Below are positions 25,328 through 33,771 of a stretch of DNA of 64,000 bases, in pieces. Position numbers and translations under genes: made by a program. The notes beneath the pieces are model-generated. The model searched no databases. It was not told the DNA's origin and saw nothing but the letters and a program-made list of their open reading frames with translations. The stretch lies in the NCBI GenBank assembly GCA_009735695.1, contig SRSL01000001.1, forward strand, positions 496,048 through 560,047, given 5' to 3'. This stretch comes from Christiangramia bathymodioli (GTDB lineage: Bacteria > Bacteroidota > Bacteroidia > Flavobacteriales > Flavobacteriaceae). Each line of letters begins with the position of its first letter. The stretch's first letter is position 1.

Positions 25328-26050
25328 TTACCTGCTCTTTTTGATCATTTCCTTAATGAGATTCTGGTCGCTTATTGTGATTATATGTTCCTGAAGAAAT
25401 TTTTCTGAATTCATTGGAACCGGGATCTCATAAGCTACGTCATTTATAATTTTTGAGGCTGAAAAATGCACTGCCTGGAAACCTGAGTTATTAAACTTCT
25501 CAATATTTTCCAGGTTAATTCCACCGCCCGGCATGATAGTACAGTTCCTCCCTGCCTCCTTCAATTTGATAAGATTTTCAAAACCTTCATTAACATTGCT
25601 TTTACCTCCTGAAGTTAGAAGTGTTTGAACACCCAATTCCTCTATTTGTTGCAAGGATAGCAAAGGGTCCTTAATCCAATCGAAAGCCCGGTGAAAAGTA
25701 AAATGAAGACCTTCTGAAGCCTGAACCAATTTTGAAGTTTTCTCGAGATCGATCTCACGCGTATTAGTCAAAGCACCAGAGACGATTCCGGAAACACCCA
25801 TTTCTTTACAAATTTTTATATCCGCCAGCATCACCTCAATTTCCAATTCAGAATAGGTGAAATTTCCGCTCCTGGGCCTTATCAAAACATGAACAGGAAT
25901 TGAAATTCTGTGTAAAACCGATTGTATCAATCCCATGGATGGAGTGATTCCTCCCACTCCTAATTCAGAGCACAATTCTATACGCTCGGCCCCTCCTTTC
26001 TCTGCGTTTAAGGCAGACTCCAAAGAATTGACACAAACTTCTATGAGCAT
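25328..26050 (-). CDS. cutC: CutC family protein
   Basis: The 240-residue TIM-barrel protein has the CutC hallmarks: EVCVNSLESALNAEKGGAERIELCSEL at the start, LIRPRSGNFTYSE, and the phosphate-binding-like ends LLTSGGKSNVNEG and IMPGGGINLENI. CutC was named for copper homeostasis in E. coli, but that role has been questioned and in Bacteroidota the gene often sits beside glycan-degrading genes. Here it is divergent from a glycosylasparaginase, which fits a glycan link better than copper. No copper genes are nearby. Length is typical (about 240-250). Confidence 0.9.
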   Translation of the reverse strand: MLIEVCVNSLESALNAEKGGAERIELCSELGVGGITPSMGLIQSVLHRISIPVHVLIRPRSGNFTYSELEIEVMLADIKICKEMGVSGIVSGALTNTREIDLEKTSKLVQASEGLHFTFHRAFDWIKDPLLSLQQIEELGVQTLLTSGGKSNVNEGFENLIKLKEAGRNCTIMPGGGINLENIEKFNNSGFQAVHFSASKIINDVAYEIPVPMNSEKFLQEHIITISDQNLIKEMIKKSR

Positions 26051-26127
26051 TTTAGTATATTTAGTTTTTATATAAAATTCAGCGGAACGATCACAAATTA
26101 CGAAATTCCTCTTCCAATTAAATACTT

Positions 26128-27105
26128 ATGCAAAGACGTAAATTCATAGAAAGATCTGCCTTTTCACTGGCAGGTATTTCTTTAGGATCCAGCCTTATCT
26201 CAAAAAACCTATTTGCCATGACGAATAATACCACTTCGAAACCAATAGCCGTTGCTACCTGGAATTTTCAGAACGCCACTAAAATGGCCGGGACTATGCT
26301 GAAAAATGGAGCATCAGCCCTGGACGCCGTGGAAAAAGGCGTGATGGTAGAAGAATCTAATTTGAAAAACACCACGGTTGGCGACGGGGGCGCACCAGAC
26401 CGCGATGGGAATGTTACCCTGGACGCCTGTATCATGTCTCCCGATGGCAATGCCGGCTCGGTAGTTTATCTTAAAGAAATCGCTCACCCGGTTTCGGTGG
26501 CCCGGAAGGTTATGGAAGAAACTCCGCATGTGATGCTCGCCGGGGAAGGCGCACTACAATTCGCCATTCAGCAGGGATTCAAAAGAAAGAACCTGCTTAC
26601 TGAAGAATCTGAAAAAGCCTGGAAGGAATGGCTGGAACACAAACAATATAAACCCATTATCAATATCGAAAATCACGATACCATCGGCATGCTTTGCATG
26701 GACGAAAATGGAGATATCGCAGGCGCCTGTACCACCAGCGGACTTTCCTATAAAATGAACGGCCGGGTGGGCGATTCTCCAATCATTGGTGCCGGACTTT
26801 TCCTTGACAATGAAGTTGGTGGAGCTGTTGGTACCGGGATGGGCGAAGCCATCATGAAAAGCGTGGGCAGTTTCCTGATCGTGGAATTGATGCGGCAGGG
26901 AAAAACCCCACAGGAAGCCTGTAAGGAAGCAGTGATGAGAACAGTTAAGCAGAATCCAAATTACAAGGATTTCCAGGTTGCCTATGTTGCCATGAACAAA
27001 GCAGGAGAAATTGGATCTTATTGCATCCACAAAGGTTTTAGCTACGCGAAATTCCATGATGGTGAGAGCACCAATAATCCAAGCGATTCGTATTTGGAGG
27101 ATTAA
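26128..27105 (+). CDS. N4-(beta-N-acetylglucosaminyl)-L-asparaginase (glycosylasparaginase), exported
   Basis: The 325-residue Ntn-hydrolase cleaves the GlcNAc-Asn bond of N-glycans. The N-terminus MQRRKFIERSAFSLAGISLG is a Tat-type signal (RRKFI). The autoproteolysis and nucleophile site is ENHDTIGML with T185, followed by CTTSGLSYKMNGRVGDSPIIGAG and GTGMGEAIMKS, the substrate loops of the family. The precursor would be cut before T185 to give two chains. It probably acts in the periplasm on glycopeptides. CutC is divergent from it with a 77-base shared upstream region. Confidence 0.9.
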   Translation: MQRRKFIERSAFSLAGISLGSSLISKNLFAMTNNTTSKPIAVATWNFQNATKMAGTMLKNGASALDAVEKGVMVEESNLKNTTVGDGGAPDRDGNVTLDACIMSPDGNAGSVVYLKEIAHPVSVARKVMEETPHVMLAGEGALQFAIQQGFKRKNLLTEESEKAWKEWLEHKQYKPIINIENHDTIGMLCMDENGDIAGACTTSGLSYKMNGRVGDSPIIGAGLFLDNEVGGAVGTGMGEAIMKSVGSFLIVELMRQGKTPQEACKEAVMRTVKQNPNYKDFQVAYVAMNKAGEIGSYCIHKGFSYAKFHDGESTNNPSDSYLED

Positions 27106-27535
27106 TCCTTGGCATTCACAAATGAATTGACAGAAGATTTCTCAGTCGCTCCGAAGTATCGGATCTCCTTCGAAATGACATTTTTAAACCTGCTTTAATA
27201 AGGCATGGTTTAGCCTTCCCTTCTACCGGTCAGGCTGAGCGGAGTCGAAGCCTAACTTAAAAAACCAGGAAAGCTTACCTCTCGACTCTCCCTCGGCAAG
27301 CTCGAGACAGGCTGCTCGAGGTGACATTCTACTAGGGTACATTATAAGGGAGATGGCTTTGAGCATACCGAAGTAAGATCGATGTCAAAGGATCTTAAAA
27401 TTTATTTTCCAGACCTCTCGACTCCGCTCGAGGTGACATCCTAACTAAGCAAAGTCGAAGCCTAAAATTATATCCTGGATTTCACATCTTGCAACCTACT
27501 ATGACACATAAGGTAAACTTGAATTGCCCAGCCGT
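27106..27535. repeat. Gene-free stretch made of dispersed intergenic elements
   Basis: At least three elements are recognisable: a minus-strand GTCATTTCGAAGGA...GAGAAATC type (27133-27180), one with CAGGCTGAGCGGAGTCGAAGCC and CTCGACTCTCCCTCGGCAAG ending GGTGACATT (about 27230-27330), and one with GACCTCTCGACTCCGCTCG ending GGTGACATC (27413-27450). The CTCCCTCG(A/G)CAAGCTCG core is shared with the ~140-bp repeats at 758 and 4091. No gene is supported. Confidence 0.65.
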
Positions 27536-27570
27536 TGATTATTGCTAATTGATAATTGAATATTGTATAA
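27536..27570. repeat. 7-bp-register repeat, 5 units (TGNTAAT)
   Basis: TGATTAT, TGCTAAT, TGATAAT, TGAATAT and TGTATAA run in 7-bp phase directly upstream of the polA promoter; the last unit overlaps the possible -33 box. Confidence 0.65.
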
Positions 27571-27591
27571 GGAAGACTGATTTTATCTTTG
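27562..27591 (+). promoter_or_regulatory. Probable polA promoter
   Basis: TATCTTTG (27584-27591) fits TANNTTTG, with ATTG 18 bases upstream as a partial -33 box. The polA ATG is 43 bases downstream. Confidence 0.6.
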
Positions 27592-27633
27592 TAGTTTTGG
27601 GATATTCTCAAAATTCAATTTTAAATAGTACCA

Positions 27634-30462
27634 ATGGCCGATCAGAAACGCCTCTTTTTACTCGACGCATACGCTTTAATTTTCCGTGGATATTACGCCT
27701 TTATCAAGAACCCACGAATCAACTCCAAAGGATTCAATACTTCTGCAATCATGGGCTTCACCAATTCCCTTTTTGACGTTATAAGAAGGGAAAAACCCGA
27801 CCATCTCGCGGTTTGCTTTGACAAGGACGGAAGCAAGGAGCGAACCGAGATGTTTTCAGATTATAAAGCGAACAGGGACGAAACCCCGGAACCTATTCGC
27901 GAGGCCATCCCTATCATTCAGGATATTCTCAAGGCCATGCATATTCCAGTTGTGGAATGTGCCGGAATGGAAGCCGATGATATCATTGGGACGCTGGCGA
28001 AACAGGCCGAAAAAGAGAATTATAAGGTCTATATGGTCACGCCGGACAAGGATTTTGCCCAGCTGGTTTCTGAAAATATCTTTATGTACCGCCCTGCCCG
28101 AATGGGTAACGGGATCGAGATCTGGGGAATTCCGGAAGTACAGAAGAAATTCGAGGTTGAACGGCCCGAGCAGGTGATCGATTTCCTTGGAATGATGGGA
28201 GATTCGGTTGATAATATCCCCGGACTTCCGGGAGTTGGAGAAAAAACTGCCAAAAAATTCATCAAGAAATATGGCAGTATGGAAGGCCTGCTGGCAAACA
28301 CCGATGACCTGAAAGGAAAGATGAAAGAAAAGGTGATCGAAAATGCCGAATTAGGCCTGCTTTCCAAAAAACTGGCCACCATCTTTACCGATTGTGAAGT
28401 TCAATTTCATGCGGAAGATTACGAATTGTCTATGCCAGATGGGCAAAAAGTCCAGGAAATATTTGACGAACTCGAGTTCCGTAGACTTAAAGACCAGTTC
28501 ATCAAATTGTTCTCGGGGGAAGATGATAGTCCGCAGACTCAAGTGACCAATTCTCCTTCAGCCAAACAGAATGCACAGGCGACGGCCGGAGCAGGACAGT
28601 TTTCACTTTTCGGTGGAGATGGCGAAGAGATCGAACGCACTTCTTCCAGGACAAACCTTAGCGACACGCCTCATTTTTACCAGGCTATAAGCACTGAAAT
28701 GGCCAGGAAGCTCTTTATCGAAAGGCTGCTGAAACAAAAAAGCATCTGTTTCGATACCGAAACCACCAGTTTGAATCCGCTGGAAGCTCAACTGGTTGGG
28801 ATCGCCTTTTCCTGGGAAGCAGGGAAAGGATTTTATATTCCGTTTCCGGAAGACCAACAAGAAGCCCAGAATATCATAGAGGAGCTCAGGGAATTCTTCG
28901 AAGATGAAAAAATTGAAAAGGTTGGCCAGAACCTAAAATACGACATTGAAGTTCTCGATAAATATAAGGTAGACCTCAAAGGTCCGCTTTTCGACACCAT
29001 GATCGCGCATTATCTCATCAATCCGGATATGCGTCATAATATGGACGTTTTAGCGGAAACTTATCTGAACTATTCCCCGCAGCCCATTTCTGAACTGATC
29101 GGTAAAAAAGGCAAGAACCAGGGCAGCATGAGGGATGTGCCTTTAGACAAACAAACCGAATATGCTGCTGAAGATGCCGATGTTACCTTTCAGCTAAAAA
29201 ACTTTTTTGAAAAGGAACTGGATGAAGCCGAAACGAGGAAGTTATTTAATGAGATCGAAATTCCGTTAGTGAAGGTGCTGGCAGATATGGAACTGGAAGG
29301 CATCAAGCTGGATGAGGCATACCTAAAATCCCTTTCCGAAGCGCTGGCTTCAGACATCAAGGACCTGGAGGCTAAGATCTATGCAGCGGCAGGTGAGGAA
29401 TTTCTGATAAGTTCTCCAAAACAACTGGGGATCATTTTATTTGAAAAAATGGCCCTGGTAAAAAAACCGAAAAAGACCAAAACAGGTCAATATTCAACCA
29501 GCGAGGATATTTTATCTGTACTGGCTGATGAGCATGACATCGTGAGATATGTGTTAGAATATCGCGGACTGGTCAAGCTTTTGAACACCTATGTCGATGC
29601 GCTTCCAAACCAGGTGGAGAAAACAACCGGAAGGGTTCATACCGATTATGTACAGACCACTGCAGCTACAGGTAGATTGAGTTCCAACAATCCAAACCTT
29701 CAGAATATACCGATTCGAACCGAAAGAGGACGACAGGTTAGAAAAGCCTTTGTTCCACGTGATGAAAATTATGTATTACTGGCTGCCGATTATTCTCAGA
29801 TTGAACTAAGAATTATTGCCGCCCTTAGTAAGGAAGAGAACATGATCAAGGCATTCCGGGACGGGGAAGATATTCATGCTTCTACCGCAGCAAAGGTTTT
29901 TGGTGTTCCGATTAACGAGGTGACCCGCGAACAAAGAAGCAACGCGAAAACGGTCAATTTCGGGATCATCTATGGAGTTTCAGCATTTGGACTCAGCAAC
30001 CAGACCTCACTTTCCAGAAGTGAGGCCAAGGAACTGATAGACACCTATTATAAGACCTACCCAAAGCTGAGCGGTTATATCGCAGACCAGGTAGAATTCG
30101 CACGGGAACACGGTTATGTTTCCACGGTACTAGGGAGAAGACGATATTTAAAGGACATCAATTCCAGGAACCAGGTGGTGCGTGGTGCTGCTGAACGCAA
30201 CGCGGTAAATGCTCCTATTCAGGGAAGCGCGGCAGATATCATCAAACTGGCCATGATCAATATCCACCGAAAACTGGAAGAAGGAAATTACAAAACAAGG
30301 ATGCTGCTGCAGGTGCATGATGAACTGGTGTTCGATGCTCATAAGGATGAACTGGAGAAAGTTCAGAAGATGATAAAATCTGAAATGGAAAACGCCTATA
30401 AACTGGAGGTGCCGTTAGAAGTAGAGCTTGGAATTGGCGAAAATTGGCTGGAAGCACATTGA
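27634..30462 (+). CDS. polA: DNA polymerase I
   Basis: The 942-residue enzyme for Okazaki-fragment processing and repair has all three domains: 5'-3' exonuclease (about 1-290, LLDAYALIFRGYYAF, AGMEADDIIGTLA, VTPDKDFAQLV), 3'-5' exonuclease (about 350-530, with an apparently intact FDTETTSL, GQNLKYDIEVL and YAAEDADV), and a family A polymerase domain (motif A AADYSQIELRI, motif B RSNAKTVNFGIIYGVSAFG, motif C QVHDELVFD). A linker of about 45 residues rich in Gln, Ser and Ala joins the first two. It stands alone, with its own promoter and heptamer repeats on both sides. Confidence 0.98.
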   Translation: MADQKRLFLLDAYALIFRGYYAFIKNPRINSKGFNTSAIMGFTNSLFDVIRREKPDHLAVCFDKDGSKERTEMFSDYKANRDETPEPIREAIPIIQDILKAMHIPVVECAGMEADDIIGTLAKQAEKENYKVYMVTPDKDFAQLVSENIFMYRPARMGNGIEIWGIPEVQKKFEVERPEQVIDFLGMMGDSVDNIPGLPGVGEKTAKKFIKKYGSMEGLLANTDDLKGKMKEKVIENAELGLLSKKLATIFTDCEVQFHAEDYELSMPDGQKVQEIFDELEFRRLKDQFIKLFSGEDDSPQTQVTNSPSAKQNAQATAGAGQFSLFGGDGEEIERTSSRTNLSDTPHFYQAISTEMARKLFIERLLKQKSICFDTETTSLNPLEAQLVGIAFSWEAGKGFYIPFPEDQQEAQNIIEELREFFEDEKIEKVGQNLKYDIEVLDKYKVDLKGPLFDTMIAHYLINPDMRHNMDVLAETYLNYSPQPISELIGKKGKNQGSMRDVPLDKQTEYAAEDADVTFQLKNFFEKELDEAETRKLFNEIEIPLVKVLADMELEGIKLDEAYLKSLSEALASDIKDLEAKIYAAAGEEFLISSPKQLGIILFEKMALVKKPKKTKTGQYSTSEDILSVLADEHDIVRYVLEYRGLVKLLNTYVDALPNQVEKTTGRVHTDYVQTTAATGRLSSNNPNLQNIPIRTERGRQVRKAFVPRDENYVLLAADYSQIELRIIAALSKEENMIKAFRDGEDIHASTAAKVFGVPINEVTREQRSNAKTVNFGIIYGVSAFGLSNQTSLSRSEAKELIDTYYKTYPKLSGYIADQVEFAREHGYVSTVLGRRRYLKDINSRNQVVRGAAERNAVNAPIQGSAADIIKLAMINIHRKLEEGNYKTRMLLQVHDELVFDAHKDELEKVQKMIKSEMENAYKLEVPLEVELGIGENWLEAH

Positions 30463-30466
30463 TTAG

Positions 30467-30508
30467 TGGGCAGTTTTCAGTAAGCAGCATGCTGTATGCT
30501 GTATGCGA
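30467..30508. repeat. 7-bp-register repeat, 6 units
   Basis: TGGGCAG, TTTTCAG, TAAGCAG, CATGCTG, TATGCTG and TATGCGA begin four bases after the polA stop and keep 7-bp phase. The later units resemble TATGCTG. Confidence 0.7.
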
Positions 30509-30550
30509 AATTAAAAATTAGATTTTGGGGTGAATATTCTATAAGAAGTC

Positions 30551-31123
30551 TTATTCAGTTTTACTGTATTCCAGTTCAATGACCTTTATTCCGGGTACCA
30601 GGACGTTTCCTGGATCGTTCAGATAAACTGCTGAATTTCCCCCGCCAGGTTTTAGGGAAAAGCCCTCTTCAGAAAATTTAATCTTATTTGAATTGGAATT
30701 GAGAATATTGCCAGCTACTACGTGCAGGATGAGCTTATCCCTCCTGATCTCCCATACACCGGTCTCTTTCTGGTCGTTCAAACAGCTGAATTCGAAATTT
30801 TCTGATTCCGAAGAGACATTAATTTGTGAATTTACCAAAAGGAACCCTCCATCTTCATAAAATTCGATCCTCATATTTTCAAAGCAGTCGGTTTCATCAA
30901 GAAGATTAGTATTGGCCAACCCGTCACCATTAATATCTACAGCCACATTTGTCTGCATCCCGGAAATTTTCCATGCTCCATATAATAGACCTGACTGAAT
31001 ATTGGAATCCAGAGCCATCAGATAATCATCTTCATCAAAATCGGCTTTTTCATCGCAGGAAGCAACTAAAAAAATAAAGGAAAAAAGAAAAACGAATGAT
31101 TGGTAGGGTCTCATCTTCAGCAT
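30551..31123 (-). CDS. Lipoprotein, lipocalin-like (unknown function)
   Basis: The 190-residue product has a lipoprotein signal with lipobox LVASC (Cys at about 23), then an acidic linker and a domain with GAWKISGMQTNV near its start, MRIEFYEDGGFLLVNS and TGVWEIRRDKLILHV. The W-x-[IL]-[ST] opening and the beta pattern resemble the lipocalin-like domains common in Flavobacteriia surface lipoproteins. A second in-frame ATG three codons on (31114) is an equally possible start. DINGDGLANTNLLDE looks like a Ca-binding-type loop. It is isolated, on the strand opposite to polA. Confidence 0.7.
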   Translation of the reverse strand: MLKMRPYQSFVFLFSFIFLVASCDEKADFDEDDYLMALDSNIQSGLLYGAWKISGMQTNVAVDINGDGLANTNLLDETDCFENMRIEFYEDGGFLLVNSQINVSSESENFEFSCLNDQKETGVWEIRRDKLILHVVAGNILNSNSNKIKFSEEGFSLKPGGGNSAVYLNDPGNVLVPGIKVIELEYSKTE

Positions 31124-31314
31124 CTTATCATGCCAAAATTAACCATACTGAATTTTGATTATCAGGATTTTAGTTATTTTTCTATGAAAGCCTTTTTTCA
31201 TTTCTGAATTACACTGATTAACATTGCCCTTGTAAGAAACCCCTTCTCCAAGTTCCAGAGGCTTCAAATTTTAGTAAATGAGCTTTTCTTTAAAAAAAAA
31301 GCATATAAAAAGAA

Positions 31315-31344
31315 AAACCTCATAATTTCTGAACTATGAGGTTT
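31315..31344 (-). terminator. Intrinsic terminator, strongest on the minus strand, with no obvious upstream gene
   Basis: AAACCTCAT and ATGAGGTTT form a 9-bp stem with a 12-base loop. On the minus strand it is followed by TTCTTTTTATATG. No minus-strand gene lies within 31345-31772, so it either stops antisense transcripts or ends an unannotated RNA. It could also act weakly for read-through from polA. Confidence 0.65.
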
Positions 31345-31669
31345 CCCAACTAACACTAAAAACTACAATTAGGCTGAAATTTAATTCAGCACTAAAACTC
31401 TTATTCAAATAATGAATTAAACTAAATTTTGTTGGGGCAAAAAAACAGCTTACTAAAGTCCACTCCTCTCTAACGTAAATCACATCAAAATCTTGTTCTG
31501 GAAATGTTAAAAACTGAAGTTAATTTTCTTCTTATTCGGCGCCGTAAATTTTAGAGAGGAATTTTCATCGACTTTCAGGATTTACATCTTTCCAAGCCAG
31601 ATTCATTAGGAAGTTCAAAGGCAACTGTAAATCAGTCTATTCGAACTGGATAAAATAATGAATTGCCTA
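31345..31669. other. Gene-free AT-rich stretch upstream of rplM
   Basis: This is part of a 649-base gap (31124-31772). Apart from the terminator at 31315-31344 and the rplM promoter at 31670-31700, I see no open frame, tRNA or clear repeat. A small RNA is possible but no TANNTTTG box is evident on the minus strand. Confidence 0.5.
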
Positions 31670-31700
31670 TTTGCTATTAGAATTTATAATTGTACATTTG
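31670..31700 (+). promoter_or_regulatory. Promoter of the rplM-rpsI operon
   Basis: TTTG (31670-31673), 19 bases, TACATTTG (31693-31700) is an exact match to TTTG-N19-TANNTTTG. A leader of about 65 bases follows, containing CCCG...CGGG segments (CCCGATTGAG and AAACGGGATT) that could fold, a possible r-protein control site. Confidence 0.85.
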
Positions 31701-31772
31701 CACCCCTGTTTTCCCGATTGAGATGCGGGCAAACGGGATTGGAATGTTTAATAATTAGTAAAATCAATTGGT

Positions 31773-32228
31773 GTGGACACATTAAGTTACAAAACAGTAT
31801 CGGCTAACAAAGCCACCAGAACCAAGGAATGGGTTGTGGTAGATGCTGAAGGACAATCATTGGGTCGTCTTGCCTCCAGAGTAGCATTTTTGCTTAGAGG
31901 AAAGCACAAACCTAACTTCACCCCACACGTTGACTGCGGAGACAATGTAATTATATTGAACGCGCAAGGAGTCAACTTGACCGGAAAGAAATGGGATTCG
32001 AAAGAATACATTCGTCACACAGGTCACCCGGGTGGACAAAGAAGCCTAACAGCTTCAGAATTATTCAGCAAATCTCCTGAAAGACTTGTTGAGAAAGCCG
32101 TTAAAGGCATGCTTCCAAAGAACAAACTTGGAGCAGATTTATTCAGAAATCTAAAGGTTTATGCAGGATCTGAGCATGATCACGAAGCGCAAAAACCTAA
32201 AACTATTAACTTAAACGACGTTAAGTAA
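31773..32228 (+). CDS. rplM: 50S ribosomal protein L13
   Basis: The 151-residue protein begins [20 protein letters not shown] and contains [40 protein letters not shown] and [12 protein letters not shown], all typical of L13 in Bacteroidota. The start codon is GTG (31773-31775); conservation of the MDTLSYKT start supports it. It overlaps rpsI by one base (TAATG), the standard L13-S9 operon order. Confidence 0.98.
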   Translation: MDTLSYKTVSANKATRTKEWVVVDAEGQSLGRLASRVAFLLRGKHKPNFTPHVDCGDNVIILNAQGVNLTGKKWDSKEYIRHTGHPGGQRSLTASELFSKSPERLVEKAVKGMLPKNKLGADLFRNLKVYAGSEHDHEAQKPKTINLNDVK

Positions 32229-32614
32229 TGGAGGTAATTCACAAAATTGGCCGTAGAAAGACTGCTGTGGCCCGTGTATATGTTTCAGAAGGAAAAGGAA
32301 ACATTAGCGTAAACAAGAAAGACCTTAAAGATTACTTCACTACTGGTACCCTTTTATACAAAGTTAACCAGCCATTGATGCTTACCGAGAACGAAGGAAA
32401 CTTTGACATCAAAGTTAACGTTTACGGTGGTGGTATCACTGGACAGGCTGAAGCAATCCGTCTTGCACTTTCCAGAGCTATGGTAGCGCTTGACGAGGAA
32501 AACCATGGTGCTCTTAAGCCAGAAGGTCTTCTTACCAGAGATCCGCGTATGGTAGAACGTAAGAAATACGGTCAGAAGAAAGCCCGTAAGAAATTCCAGT
32601 TCTCTAAACGTTAA
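32228..32614 (+). CDS. rpsI: 30S ribosomal protein S9
   Basis: The 128-residue protein has the S9 start EVIHKIGRRKTAVARVYV, the central GGGITGQAEAIRLALSRAM and the conserved RNA-contacting C-terminus DPRMVERKKYGQKKARKKFQFSKR ending in Lys-Arg, which reaches the P-site tRNA. It is translated by coupling to rplM (ATG overlaps the rplM stop). A CCGGA...TCCGG hairpin lies just after the stop, before the rpsB leader. Confidence 0.98.
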   Translation: MEVIHKIGRRKTAVARVYVSEGKGNISVNKKDLKDYFTTGTLLYKVNQPLMLTENEGNFDIKVNVYGGGITGQAEAIRLALSRAMVALDEENHGALKPEGLLTRDPRMVERKKYGQKKARKKFQFSKR

Positions 32615-32689
32615 TCTTATTACCGGATTGGTTTCCGGGAAGTTCATTAAAAAATTAATTTTTTGTTGTTACTCTGTCCTTGCCGGCAG

Positions 32690-32762
32690 GGGTTAGTTTA
32701 GCATCTAAACAGTCAGGGCCGTACTTAAAAGTAGCCACCTGAATGTTGCTATCTCAACAGAA
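32690..32762 (+). promoter_or_regulatory. Probable structured leader of rpsB
   Basis: Three small hairpins follow one another in the 165-base gap before rpsB: GTTTAG-CAT-CTAAAC (32696-32710), GGC-C-GTACTT-AAA-AGTA-GCC (about 32718-32736) and TGTTG-CTATC-TCAACA (about 32744-32760). CCTTGCCGGCAGGG lies just before. Tandem stems immediately before an r-protein gene suggest autogenous control by S2 (inference). An AAAAAATTAATTTTTT palindrome (about 32649-32664) upstream may end the rpsI transcript. Confidence 0.5.
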
Positions 32763-32779
32763 CGTAAACTATTACAAAA

Positions 32780-33682
32780 ATGGCAAACAAAGTAGAAGTA
32801 AAAGAATTACTTGATGCTGGTGTTCATTTTGGACACTTAACAAGAAGATGGAACCCAAACATGGCCCCATATATCTATATGGAGCGTAATGGAATCCACA
32901 TCATCAACCTATATAAGAGTGCTGCCAAAATGCAGGAGGCTGGTGAAGCTCTTGCAAAGATCGCAGCCAGTGGTAGAAAGATCCTTTTCGTAGCCACTAA
33001 AAAACAGGCAAAGGAGATCGTGGCTGAGCAGGCTGAAAAGGCAAATATGCCTTATATCACCGAGCGTTGGCCAGGTGGTATGCTTACCAACTTCGTGACT
33101 ATTCGTAAAGCTGTTAAGAAAATGGCTTCTATCGATAGAATGAAGAAAGACGGAACCTTTAACTCTCTTTCCAAAAAAGAGCGTCTTCAGGTAGATCGTC
33201 TTAGAGCGAAGCTTGAGAAGAACCTTGGTTCGATCGCCGATATGTCTAGACTTCCAGGCGCGCTTTTCGTAGTGGATATCACTCGTGAGCACATCGCTGT
33301 TAAGGAAGCACAAAAATTAAACATTCCAATTTTTGCGATGGTAGATACGAATTCAGACCCACGTGAGGTTGAATACGTAATTCCATCTAACGACGATGCT
33401 TCTAAATCTATTAGCAAAGTTGTTTCTTATGTTTCAGATTCTATCGTAGAAGGTCTTTCTGAAAGAAAGTCTGAGAAGGCTGCCAAGAAGAAAGAAGAGA
33501 AAGCTTCTAAAGAAGGAAAGGAAGAAAAAGAAAAAGCTCCTAAAGCAAAAAAGGAGAAAGCTGAAGTTCCTTCAAAAGACGCCGAAGACAAAAAGGCAAT
33601 GAAAGAAGCTAAGAAAGATGTGAAGCTTGAATCTAAAAGCGAAACTTTAGATAAAGCAAAATCGTCTAACGAAGAAGAATAA
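32780..33682 (+). CDS. rpsB: 30S ribosomal protein S2 with long charged C-terminal extension
   Basis: The 300-residue protein carries the S2 core (about 1-228: LLDAGVHFGHLTRRWNPNM, FVATKKQAKEIV, ERWPGGMLTNF, GALFVVDITREHIAVKEA, IPIFAMVDTNSDP) and then about 70 residues that are almost only Lys, Glu, Ala, Ser and Asp. Core S2 is usually 230-260 residues. The tail is low-complexity and probably disordered on the ribosome surface. It is followed by tsf after a terminator-like hairpin, the usual rpsB-tsf order. Confidence 0.97.
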   Translation: MANKVEVKELLDAGVHFGHLTRRWNPNMAPYIYMERNGIHIINLYKSAAKMQEAGEALAKIAASGRKILFVATKKQAKEIVAEQAEKANMPYITERWPGGMLTNFVTIRKAVKKMASIDRMKKDGTFNSLSKKERLQVDRLRAKLEKNLGSIADMSRLPGALFVVDITREHIAVKEAQKLNIPIFAMVDTNSDPREVEYVIPSNDDASKSISKVVSYVSDSIVEGLSERKSEKAAKKKEEKASKEGKEEKEKAPKAKKEKAEVPSKDAEDKKAMKEAKKDVKLESKSETLDKAKSSNEEE

Positions 33683-33703
33683 AATAACGTTTACATAAAT
33701 TCT

Positions 33704-33753
33704 AAAAGTCGTTTAGTTTCTTTCTTTACAGCGAGTTTCTAAACGACTTTTTT
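33704..33753 (+). terminator. Terminator/attenuator between rpsB and tsf
   Basis: AAAAGTCGTTTAG and CTAAACGACTTTT make a 13-bp perfect stem with a 22-base loop and TT after it. It should reduce or stop read-through from rpsB into tsf, so tsf may have its own promoter or lower expression. Confidence 0.85.
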
Positions 33754-33771
33754 AAATAAAAAAACACTATT

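Noticed and set aside
26554-27057. Minus-strand frame of 167 codons within the glycosylasparaginase gene
   Set aside because: It is fully antisense to a gene with clear family motifs; His/Phe-rich composition is typical of a shadow frame.
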